From NCBI RefSeq assembly GCF_000308615.1, contig NZ_BAGB01000155.1, positions 1 through 41,255 on the forward strand: a DNA stretch of 41,255 nt. The letters run 5' to 3'. This DNA comes from Nocardia jiangxiensis NBRC 101359. Lineage in GTDB: Bacteria; Actinomycetota; Actinomycetes; Mycobacteriales; Mycobacteriaceae. This document shows positions 8,285 through 15,149 of this stretch, piece by piece. The translations under genes were made by a program, and so were the position numbers. Position 1 is the first letter of the stretch, and each line of letters starts with the position of its first letter. The notes beneath the pieces were generated by a model. The model worked only from the letters and a program-made list of their open reading frames with translations, was not told the origin of the DNA and did no database searches.

Positions 8285-9498
8285 TCTGAAATCCCAACGG
8301 GGAGAGGAGGTTCGATGAGGGCATTGGCGGCCACCTGGGGGCGGTAGCCGCGGGTGGCACGGGGCATGTTCACGCCGACGACGCCGCAGATGCGGCCGTT
8401 GTCGCTGTAGCGGGCGACGAGGCGGCGTTCGGCGATACTGCCCTCGACGATGTCCACGCGTTGTGCGCCGCGGGTGCGGCCGTAGATCTGGAATTTCAGG
8501 TCGTACTGGTCCGACCAGATGTACGGGACCGGGTCGAAAGGCTGCGCCGCTCCGGGGCCGGCGAGGATGTTGCGCGCGACCAGCAGGCCCTGTTCGGCGG
8601 CGTTGGTGCGGTGTTCGATCCGGGTCGGGGCGCCGGTTGCCGGATGGTCCCAGCAGGCCACATCGCCGGCCGCCCACACCCCGGAACCGGCGTGCAGGGT
8701 GGCATCGCAGTGCACACCGTTGTGCACCGGGACGCCGCTGCCGGCCAGCCAGGCCGTATTCGGGATCGCGCCGATACCGACCAGCACGGCATCGGCCTCG
8801 ATCGTGCGGCCATCGGCCAATCGCACGCCGGTGGCGCGGCCGGACTCGGACAGGACGGCGTCGACCAGGGCGCCGGTCTCGAGCCGAACGCCGTGTTCAC
8901 GATGGACCTGGGTGAGCATCGCGCCCAGGTCGGCGCCCAACGCGTCGGACAGCGGCGCGGTGACATCGGTGACCATCGTGACCTGTGCGCCCAGCGTGCG
9001 GGCGACCGCGGCCGCCTCCGCGCCGACGAAGCCGGACCCGACGATGACCAGATTCGGCAACGCGCGCAAGGCATCTCGAAACGCGAGTGCGTCCTCGAGG
9101 GTGCGCAGTACGTGCACACCCGCGAGCCCGTCGGTTCCGGGCAGGCGGCGTGCGGCAACCCCGGTGGCTATTACCAGGGCGTCGTAGTCGACCTGTCCTC
9201 CATCGTCGAGCGTCACCCGCTTGGCACTGGTATCGAGGCCGACGGCTCGACGCGCCAACCGCAGATCCAGATCCAGAGCGGCGATGTCCTCCGGGCTGCG
9301 CAGCAGTACCCGGGTGCTGTCCCAGTCGCCCGCGAGCAGTTGTTTGGACAGTGGCGGCCGGTCGTAGGGCAGGTGGGATTCCTCGCCGATCAAACTGATC
9401 CGCCCGGTGTATCCACCGCGACGCAGCCCTTCCGCGACGCTCAACCCGGCGGCCGACGCGCCGACGATGACGACCGATTCGAGGCTGTGCGCGTTCAT
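8281..9498 (-). CDS. Ferredoxin reductase (FAD/NAD(P)H-dependent, rubredoxin-reductase type)
   Basis: A 405-residue flavoprotein that passes electrons from NAD(P)H to the neighbouring ferredoxin. FAD motif VVIVGASAAGLSVAEGLR at the N-terminus, YDRPPLSKQ, the NAD(P) motif LVIVGSGFVGAEAAAVA, the EADAVLVGIGAIPNT block and GVWAAGDVACW are all present in the order typical of PdR/BphA4-type reductases. The start is ATG at 9498, overlapping the ferredoxin stop (ATGA); the longer open frame runs antisense-like through the ferredoxin and is not used. Context makes it the reductase of the downstream P450. Confidence 0.95.
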   Translation of the reverse strand: MNAHSLESVVIVGASAAGLSVAEGLRRGGYTGRISLIGEESHLPYDRPPLSKQLLAGDWDSTRVLLRSPEDIAALDLDLRLARRAVGLDTSAKRVTLDDGGQVDYDALVIATGVAARRLPGTDGLAGVHVLRTLEDALAFRDALRALPNLVIVGSGFVGAEAAAVARTLGAQVTMVTDVTAPLSDALGADLGAMLTQVHREHGVRLETGALVDAVLSESGRATGVRLADGRTIEADAVLVGIGAIPNTAWLAGSGVPVHNGVHCDATLHAGSGVWAAGDVACWDHPATGAPTRIEHRTNAAEQGLLVARNILAGPGAAQPFDPVPYIWSDQYDLKFQIYGRTRGAQRVDIVEGSIAERRLVARYSDNGRICGVVGVNMPRATRGYRPQVAANALIEPPLPVGISE

Positions 9499-9689
9499 TC
9501 GCGCACGCTGATCACGGCGGCGGGGCAGACCGCGGCGGCTTCGCGCACGGCGGCCAGCTGATCGTCCGGCGGATTGTCCTCGAGCAGGACGACGACACCG
9601 TCCTCCTCGCGCTGATCGAAGACTTCCGGGGCCGCGAAAACACACTGACCTGCTCCGCAGCACTTGTCGATGTCGAGGCTGATCTTCAT
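9495..9689 (-). CDS. [3Fe-4S] ferredoxin, P450 redox partner
   Basis: A 64-residue ferredoxin. The cluster motif is DKCCGAGQC near residues 8-16, with the remaining ligand Cys in AVCPAAVI near residue 55. The three-ligand pattern and length match the single-cluster [3Fe-4S] ferredoxins that serve actinobacterial P450s. The ATG at 9689 has GGAAGGA about eight bases upstream. It is the first gene after the TetR and is followed by an ATGA overlap with the reductase. The adjacent extra Cys (CC) is a family variation of unknown meaning. Confidence 0.95.
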   Translation of the reverse strand: MKISLDIDKCCGAGQCVFAAPEVFDQREEDGVVVLLEDNPPDDQLAAVREAAAVCPAAVISVRE

Positions 9690-9723
9690 TGTCGGATCCT
9701 TCCGAAACTCGTTAGCGAATGTA

Positions 9724-9740
9724 ACTAAACTAAGTTCAGT
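9724..9740. promoter_or_regulatory. Palindromic operator candidate in front of the P450 operon
   Basis: A 17-base near-perfect palindrome ACTAAACTAAGTTCAGT, pattern ACTnAACTnAGTTnAGT. It lies 35-51 bases upstream of the ferredoxin start and inside the 94-bp gap after the TetR stop. Position and symmetry fit the operator of that TetR. Confidence 0.65.
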
Positions 9741-9783
9741 CAGGACTGTACGCCTCGTTCGCGAGATGTGTCGAGCGCGGCGG

Positions 9784-10521
9784 CTAGGAGTTGCTGTGAC
9801 CTGTGTCGCGAATCAGGATCGAGCGAAGTTGCTGGGACGCGGGTGAATCCGACGGTGAGGGCCATCGTTCGGAGCTGTCCGGTGCTGCGGAAACGAGGGC
9901 GTCGAGCAGTCCGTCCGCCAACGCCAGCATCAGTGCCTCGGTGGAGGCGCCGGAGAACAGGCTGTGCGACAGTGACAGCTCACCGTGTAATCCTTGCCAC
10001 AGGGTCTGTGCGGACTGTTCGATCGGCAGCGCCAACCCGTGCCCGGCCTCGCGACAGCGTACGAACGCCTTGCGGAAATTTTCCGAGATCAATCGCGATG
10101 GGTGCCGCCCGATGCGGGAGGCATCCACCTCGGGCTGACGCACCTCGTACATCAGCCGATAATGGCCGGGATTGTCGAGCCCGAACCGGCAATATGCGTG
10201 CGCCGCAGCCCGCAGGCGCGCACGCGGACCATCGGACACCGCGCCGACATCGGCATCGGCCATCCGAGCGGCGAGCTCGGTGTACTTATCCGACAACGCC
10301 GCCCACACCAACTCGGTCTTATCGGCGAAATGCAGATAGATACTCGCCGCGGTCGTACCCACCTCGGTCGCCACCGCGCGCATGGTCAGCTTCTCGACCC
10401 CACCCCATTCGGCCAGCAAGCGATTGACCGCCGCGAGGATCTCCGTGCGCAACTCCTCGCCCCGGCCCCGCGGGCTCCGCGCCCTTCCCTCGCCCCGGCC
10501 TCCCGTTTCGGTTCGCGTCAT
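9784..10521 (-). CDS. TetR-family regulator with WHG-type C-terminal domain
   Basis: A 245-residue TetR regulator. The helix-turn-helix is at about residues 25-75, with LTMRAVATEVGTTAASIYLH then FADKTELVWAAL. The C-terminal domain includes FGLDNPGHYRLMYEVR and TLWQGLHGELSLSHSLF, the tryptophan-plus-HGE block typical of the WHG domain (TetR_C_13 family). It is read in the same direction as, and 94 bases before, the ferredoxin-reductase-dehydrogenase-P450 genes, and that gap holds a 17-bp palindrome, so it most likely represses this operon. Both ends are Arg- or Ser-rich extensions outside the fold. The ATG at 10521 is the only good start near the HTH. Confidence 0.93.
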   Translation of the reverse strand: MTRTETGGRGEGRARSPRGRGEELRTEILAAVNRLLAEWGGVEKLTMRAVATEVGTTAASIYLHFADKTELVWAALSDKYTELAARMADADVGAVSDGPRARLRAAAHAYCRFGLDNPGHYRLMYEVRQPEVDASRIGRHPSRLISENFRKAFVRCREAGHGLALPIEQSAQTLWQGLHGELSLSHSLFSGASTEALMLALADGLLDALVSAAPDSSERWPSPSDSPASQQLRSILIRDTGHSNS

Positions 10522-10609
10522 ATGACCTCCGCCTTCCCGGAACCGAGCGTACGCGGGCCACCGACGAGTGCTTCATGGGCTTGTACAGGTATGGCAGCCC
10601 GAGCGCCGC

Positions 10610-10755
10610 TCAGCGCAACAGGACGGTGACACCGTGCACCGCCGTCAGTAGCGCGATCGGCGGGACGATGGTCACTGCGGCGGCGAGGATCGGGACGCTG
10701 TGGGGTGTGCACGAACGCGTGCACAGCGTTCCCCGCGATGCTCACCGCCGCCGAC
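10610..10755 (-). pseudogene. Frameshifted C-terminal stub resembling DUF2637/SpdB-type membrane protein
   Basis: Two adjoining minus frames read SAAVSIAGNAVHAFVHT, then SVPILAAAVTIVPPIALL and TAVHGVTVLLR before a stop at 10610. Together they look like the last two hydrophobic helices of a DUF2637-type protein, a family common on actinobacterial plasmids and integrative elements. A frameshift separates the two halves and no start is present. The family match is from memory and is tentative. Confidence 0.4.
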
Positions 10756-11112
10756 GGGTCGTGGAGGAGACGACGTCGGTAATGCAACTGTTCGCACCCT
10801 CGACTCGTCTGCGGACCATCGTGTCCTGGGTTCTTGCGACCTGCCTTTCGGCGCGGTTACGGTCTCGACGATCTTTATGCCGACCGTCCTGACATCGCTG
10901 GGCTGCGATGCGGTGCAAGCGCCGGATTGTCGACTCTGAAACGGCGATTACGGTGGGGCTCGTCGTGGGTTCGACGTTGGGGCCTCTCGTCGGCGGATAC
11001 GTCTATGACCAGGTGGGCGAAGGCGGGACCTTCGGGTTGGTCGCGATGCTGTGTGTCCTGTTCGGAGTAGCCGTGGTCGCCGGTCCCGAGACCCACAACC
11101 GTCGGCTCGTCG
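10756..11112 (+). pseudogene. MFS transporter C-terminal remnant, two frameshifts
   Basis: Three consecutive reading frames give pieces that join into the last four or so helices of a major facilitator transporter: VEETTSVMQLFAPSTRLRTI with VSWVLATC; then AVTVSTIFMPTVLTSLGC; then GLVVGSTLGPLVGGYVYDQV, TFGLVAMLCVLFGVAVVAGP and ETHNRRL. The frame changes twice (near 10845-10855 and near 10920). No N-terminal half is present, so the gene is dead. The TLGPLVGGYVYD block is typical of the 4-HBA/sialate-type MFS subfamily. Confidence 0.7.
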
Positions 11113-11127
11113 ATCAGTGGGTATCCA

Positions 11128-11168
11128 GCGCCCGCGTACCCCGGCTCGTTCCCGGGGTACGCGGGCGC
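11128..11168. terminator. Perfect 17-bp hairpin between convergent remnants
   Basis: The stem GCGCCCGCGTACCCCGG (11128-11144) pairs perfectly with 11152-11168 around a seven-base loop. It lies just after the MFS remnant (plus) and 52 bases past the ADH stop (minus), the right place for a bidirectional terminator. It is intact although both neighbouring genes are broken. Confidence 0.75.
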
Positions 11169-11220
11169 CGCAGTGGTCCTACCGTGGCATCGAGAAAAGG
11201 CCGTCGGCGAATTGCGGGGG

Positions 11221-12075
11221 CTAATGGGCGGGGTGATCGAACATGGCTACCAGGCGGCCGTGGTAGTCACCGCGCTTCATCCGGTCGTAGCCCTCACCGA
11301 TCTGCTCGAACGAGAGTGTTTCGACGCGCGAGGAGATGGTGCCGTTCTCGATGAATCGGAGCACCGCGGCCAGGTCGTCCGTGCTGCCGGTAACCGAGCC
11401 GTGCAACTGCACCTCGCCCAGGACGAGATCTTGGACGTCGAAGGTGACGGTTGGCTTCGCGAGTCCTACCTGTACGACTCTGCCGCCCTTGCGGACCGTG
11501 GCGACCGCGCCGGAGGTGGTGGTGTCGAAACCGGCGAAGTCGATGATGACGTCGAGTTTCGCGTCGGCGAGATCGCGGACATCGGTGACGACTTTCAGTG
11601 CCCCGTCCGCGGTGGCGCTCGCGCGGGCCTGTTCGCTGACGTCGGCGACGAAAACCTCTGCGCCGGAAGCCTTTGCTATCAGCGCGCCGAGCGAGCCCAG
11701 TCCGCCGTACCCGACGATTCCGACGCGTGTGCCTGCGGTGACCTCACCGATTCCGAAAACCGCATGGTGGGCCGTGCGACCGGCGTCGGTAGCGGGGGCG
11801 GCCTGTTCCCAGGACACGCCGTCGGGGATGTGCACGGCTTCCCAGTCCCGGACGAGAACCTTGGTGGCGAAACCACCGTCGATCGCGGTGCCCGGCCCGT
11901 CGGTGTCGGCATTTATCGCGACCCGGTCACCGACATGGAAGTTCTCGACGCCTTCGCCGATCTCCGAGACCACTCCGGCGAATTCGTGACCGAGGATGAT
12001 CGGGGCCGGTCCGAGCAGGGAGGTCAGCGTCCCGTCCAGATAACTGAGGTCGCTGTGGCACAAGCCGCAGCGTCG
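11221..12075 (-). pseudogene. Zinc-dependent alcohol dehydrogenase lacking its N-terminus
   Basis: From CGLCHSDLSYLDG onward this is a medium-chain zinc alcohol dehydrogenase: catalytic Cys in CGLCHSDL, GHEFAGVVSEIGEGV, PATDAGRTAHHAV, the NAD motif GIVGYGGLGSLGALIAKASG, and a complete C-terminus, about 285 residues. The first 30 or so residues of a normal ADH are absent. Upstream, in a different frame, lies the tail of a CaiB-type CoA-transferase. The open frame continues to 12291, but those residues are Arg/His-rich shadow. The structural zinc Cys cluster also appears to be missing, as in some short members. I read it as a 5'-truncated, probably untranslated gene made by a deletion. Confidence 0.75.
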
Positions 12076-12285
12076 ACGTAGCGGCCCAGGATCTCCGCGT
12101 TGCCGGTGCCGATCATCGGAGCCGCGCCGCGAATTCGCGGCACGATTCCCTCGACCCGCCAGGGAACGCTCGTGATCGTCAACCGCCCGATCGCCGGGTG
12201 CGGATGCTCGACGTCTTGGATATAGCCGCGGCTGGTGAAGCGGTCGTCGGTGGCGACCTGCTGCGGTGGCGGCGACGTACAGCGC
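12072..12285 (-). pseudogene. C-terminal fragment of a CaiB/BaiF-family CoA-transferase fused to the ADH remnant
   Basis: In the minus frame containing the ATG at 12116, the translation reads QQVATDDRFTSRGYIQDVEH, then PHPAIGRLTITSVPWRVEGI and GAAPMIGTGNAEILGRYVD. This matches the closing segment of family III CoA-transferases (dates or variants of a residue pattern with RGY, VEHP, G, P.R and AP.LG..N.EIL). It runs straight into the ADH sequence with a frame change at about 12070-12075. Only about 65 residues remain and the beginning is missing, so it is a pseudogene piece. Confidence 0.6.
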
Positions 12286-12297
12286 GGTCACCGCCGC

Positions 12298-13233
12298 GGC
12301 CGCGCCGTGCAGGTGATCAAACCGGCCACCGAAACCCCCTTGGTACTACTGGCTTTCGTCCAGGCGCTCATGGATGCGGGTGTCCCCGCAGGCGCCCTCA
12401 ACGCCGTCACCACCAGTTCGCCCAATGACGTCATGGAGCCGCTGATCCGGTCCGGGCTGGCCCGCAAACTGTCGTTCACCGGGTCTACCGCGGTGGGGGT
12501 CAAGCTGCTGGAACAGGACGCCGAGCAGGTCCTGAGTACGTCGTTGGAGTTGGGTGGCAATGCTCCCTTCATCGTTTTCGACGACGCCGACCTACAGGTC
12601 GCGATCGATGCCCTGATGATGAACAAGATGTGGAACGCGGGCCAGACCTGTACCTCGGCCAATCGGATCTTCGTGCATTCCACGATCATCGACCGATTTC
12701 AGGAGATGCTGGTCGAGCGGATGTCCGGTTACGTCCAGGGCAACTGGGCCGAGGACGGAGTAAACCTGGGGCCGCTCATCAACGCCAGGCAGGTTGCCAA
12801 TGTGGCCGCGATCGTGGACGACGCCGTGGCCAAGGGCGCGAAACTCGTTGTCGGAGGGGGGCATCCGGACCGTCCGGGATACTTCCACCAGCCCACGGTC
12901 CTGCGTGACGTTCCCGCCGACGCTCTGCTCAACACTGAGGAGATCTTCGGCCCGGTCGCTCCGCTGATCCCGTTCGAAGACGAGTCCGACGTGGTGCGGC
13001 GGGCGAACGACACGGACTACGGCCTGGTCGCCTATGTCTTCACGCAGAACCTGCACCGCGCGGTGCGGGTCTGCGAAGCCTTGGAAACCGGCAATGTCGG
13101 TCTCAACCGAGGGACGGTGGCCTATGCCGCGGCGCCTTTCGGCGGTGTCAAGAAGTCCGGTCTGGGACGTGAAGGCTCCTGGGAGGGGCTCGACGAGTTC
13201 CTGGAGACGAAGTTCGTCGCGCTGCAGATGTGA
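12298..13233 (+). pseudogene. Aldehyde (succinate-semialdehyde-like) dehydrogenase lacking the N-terminal third
   Basis: From VIKPATETPL onward this is an NAD(P)-dependent aldehyde dehydrogenase. LSFTGSTAVG, the catalytic Glu in SLELGGNAPFIVFDDADL, the catalytic Cys in NAGQTCTSANRIFVH, EEIFGPVAPLI and the C-terminal PFGGVKKSGLGREG are intact. About 311 residues are present against roughly 480 in the family; the first 160-170, including the start of the NAD-binding domain, are gone. Catalytic residues survive, so the break is recent or the piece is under weak constraint. The closest subfamily by motif is GabD-type succinate-semialdehyde dehydrogenase. Confidence 0.78.
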
Positions 13234-13244
13234 CACGACGTTTT

Positions 13245-13462
13245 CGATCATGGCTATTGTCGGGCCACGGGATGCCCAGGGCCAGGCATTCAGCCTTCTG
13301 TGCGGTTTTCAACGTGCGCAAGGCATCGCGGTTTTCAACGTGCGCAAGGCATCTGCCAAGTCGGCGGGCGGCGGGAGATCGCGGTGGCTGCGCTCGGACT
13401 TCGGCAAGGTCTCGTCGATCTCGCTGCCGACCGCCACCCGGCCTCGCTCGCGGGAAAGCAAG
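13245..13462 (-). pseudogene. Tyrosine recombinase (phage-type integrase) fragment split by a tandem duplication
   Basis: Minus-strand translation gives LSRERGRVAVGSEIDETLP, KSERSHRDLPPPADLADAL, RTLKTA, then in the shifted frame QKAECLALGIPWPDNSHD. The pattern PKSxRSxRDLPxPxxLxxALRxLK followed by QxAExLALGxPWxD is characteristic of the central catalytic part of actinobacterial phage-type integrases, around the catalytic Lys. Both the N-terminal core-binding part and the C-terminal HxxR...Y box are absent. A 26-bp tandem duplication (13302-13353) lies inside it and causes the frame change. It is a relic of an integrated element. Confidence 0.65.
13302..13353. repeat. 26-bp perfect tandem duplication
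   Basis: The same 26 bases, beginning GCGGTTTTCAACGTGCGC, occur at 13302-13327 and directly again at 13328-13353. Because 26 is not a multiple of three, it shifts the reading frame of the integrase fragment; deleting one copy restores a continuous frame. Confidence 0.95.
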
Positions 13463-13656
13463 GGGCTGGCCGACATTCGCGTTCAGGGGGCCGATGTTCG
13501 TTCTCATCGGAGTTGACGCAGTCAGTAGGAGACTGAGCTGGGGTGCGTCGGATTGATGAGAAGGTCAGGGCTGGAACGATTCTCATCTTGTTGATGCAGA
13601 TTATCGTTTGATCACCGATCGACGGCGTGCCGGCTGCTGTTCGCGGATTCTGCGAG

Positions 13657-13875
13657 TTATCGGATCTCGGTTGCGGGAGGGATGCCGGTCTGGCGTTGCT
13701 GTTCGGTGTGTGCGGCAATGAGTTTCGCGACTTGCGCTGGCTGTAGGCCGGTGGTGTCGATGACGTGTGCTTCCTGGCTGTGCCCGGGTAGCAGTGTGAC
13801 CAATTCTGCTGCGGTGGTGGTTTTCCCGGCCCCGAAGAGTCCCTTCAGCCAGACGATGATGGGATCGAGGGTATG
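13657..13875 (-). pseudogene. P-loop ATPase/kinase with internal deletion
   Basis: The minus frame reads PIIVWLKGLFGAGKTTTAAE, a Walker A motif (GAGKTTT), then LVTLLPGHSQEAHVIDTTGL and QPAQVAKLIAAHT before a stop at 13657. The start and end match small actinobacterial AAA-type ATP-binding proteins that begin IIWLNGxFGxGKTTT and end near a DTTGL motif, but the roughly 100 residues normally between are missing, and there is no start codon in frame. It is read as a pseudogene with a large in-frame deletion. Confidence 0.55.
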
Positions 13876-13901
13876 GGGCGTCGGACGGCGGGTGGGTCTG
13901 C

Positions 13902-14075
13902 GGAGTTCGACGACGACGGGACCGGGATCCCTGCGGCGGACCGCTCGAGGTCTTCGACCGGTTCGTCCGTCTGCAGCGCGACCGCGCGCGCAGCAGCGGA
14001 GGTACCGGGCTGGCCATCGCCGAAGCGGCTACGCCCACTCCTGAAAAAAGCAGACCTGCGGCGCAGTCACGCTAA
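13902..14075 (+). pseudogene. Histidine kinase C-terminal fragment (HATPase), frameshifted
   Basis: The plus frame gives FDDDGTGIPAADR (G1 box), then, one frame over, EVFDRFVRLQRDRARSSGGT and GLAIAEA (F and G2 boxes) before a TAA at 14073. This is the end of the ATP-binding domain of a sensor histidine kinase. Only about 55 residues survive and there is one frameshift. Confidence 0.6.
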
Positions 14076-14156
14076 CGTCCGGGCTCGGTGAAAGTTCCCC
14101 TGTCGGTCAGTTTCCGTCTCAGCGTTTCTTCAGCACTCGTTTGACAGGTTCGTGTC

Positions 14157-15065
14157 ATGGATTCCGCATCGGGTCACCTCCGCAGCTACGGCACCGCATT
14201 GCGCACCGAGATCTCCGGCGACGGGGTCACCCCGTTGATCGGGATCTATGACATGTACTCCGCGTCCATCGCCGCGCAGCACTACAACGGCATGTTCGTC
14301 TCCGGATTCGGTTTCGCCGCCTCCTATTACGGGCTGCCCGACATCGGCTACATCGCCTGGCCCGACATGGTCGGCTTCGTCCAACGCCTGCGGCTGGCGT
14401 TCCCGCACCAGCACTTGCTGGTCGACATCGACGACGGCTACGTCGACCCCGAGGTCGCCTGCCACGTCATCGAGCAGTTGGAGGCGATCGGCGCGTCCGG
14501 GGTGATCCTGGAAGACCAGAAACGGCCCCGCCGCTGCGGGCACGTTTCCGGCAAACAGCTCCTCCCGCTCGAGGAGTATCTGGACAAGCTCGATCTGGTG
14601 CTCCGGACCCGCACCGACCTTGTGGTGGTGGCTCGCACCGATGCCACCGACGAGCACGAGATCCTGCGCCGGGCCGAGGCGTTGGCGGCTACCGATGCCG
14701 ACGTGCTGCTGGTCGACGGGGTACGCAGCGTCGAATGGATCCGCAAGGTGCGCCGCGTGATCGGCCCGAAACCGTTGTTGTTCAACCAGATCGCGGGCGG
14801 GCTCTCCCCGCGGCTGTCGCTGAGCGAGCTCGACGAACTCGGTGTCGACGTCGCGATCTACTCCACTCCGTGCCTGTTCGCCGCTCACGCCGCGATGAGC
14901 CACACACTGCGGCAATTGCGTGCCAACGACGGGCGTCTGGACCCGATCGGCGACGGCGACGTCGGGGTAGCCGAGTCGATCGGCCTGCTCGAGCACAATA
15001 TTTCCAGGCATCACCCCCGTAGCCGGGACCGGGAACCCGGGCTGACGGGTGCGTCGCAGCAGTGA
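14157..15065 (+). CDS. Isocitrate lyase / PEP mutase superfamily enzyme
   Basis: A 302-residue TIM-barrel enzyme of the ICL/PEPM superfamily, which makes or breaks C-C or P-C bonds next to a carboxylate using Mg2+. The metal/substrate loop DIDDGYVDPE, the block EDQKRPRRCGHVSGKQL containing the catalytic Cys, and VVVARTDA are visible. Methylisocitrate lyases usually have KKCGH where this has RRCGH, so it is a divergent member. It could be a carboxyvinyl-carboxyphosphonate phosphorylmutase-like or oxaloacetate-decarboxylase-like enzyme. It stands alone between the graveyard and the convergent glycosyltransferase. The start ATG at 14157 has only a weak ribosome-binding site. Confidence 0.85.
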   Translation: MDSASGHLRSYGTALRTEISGDGVTPLIGIYDMYSASIAAQHYNGMFVSGFGFAASYYGLPDIGYIAWPDMVGFVQRLRLAFPHQHLLVDIDDGYVDPEVACHVIEQLEAIGASGVILEDQKRPRRCGHVSGKQLLPLEEYLDKLDLVLRTRTDLVVVARTDATDEHEILRRAEALAATDADVLLVDGVRSVEWIRKVRRVIGPKPLLFNQIAGGLSPRLSLSELDELGVDVAIYSTPCLFAAHAAMSHTLRQLRANDGRLDPIGDGDVGVAESIGLLEHNISRHHPRSRDREPGLTGASQQ

Positions 15066-15100
15066 CGTGCAGAACACGGATCGGCCCTACGACTTGTTGC

Positions 15101-15115
15101 GGCCGACTATCGGCC
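15101..15115. terminator. Short hairpin between convergent genes
   Basis: GGCCGA CTA TCGGCC, a perfect six-bp stem with a three-base loop, in the 84-bp gap between the PEP-mutase-like gene and the glycosyltransferase. It is placed as a shared terminator, but the stem is short. Confidence 0.4.
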
Positions 15116-15149
15116 TCACCGAATGTCTCTCGTCCGTGTGGGCCACGAC

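Noticed and set aside
8461..9561. Plus-strand frame of 366 codons
   Set aside because: Antisense to the ferredoxin reductase.
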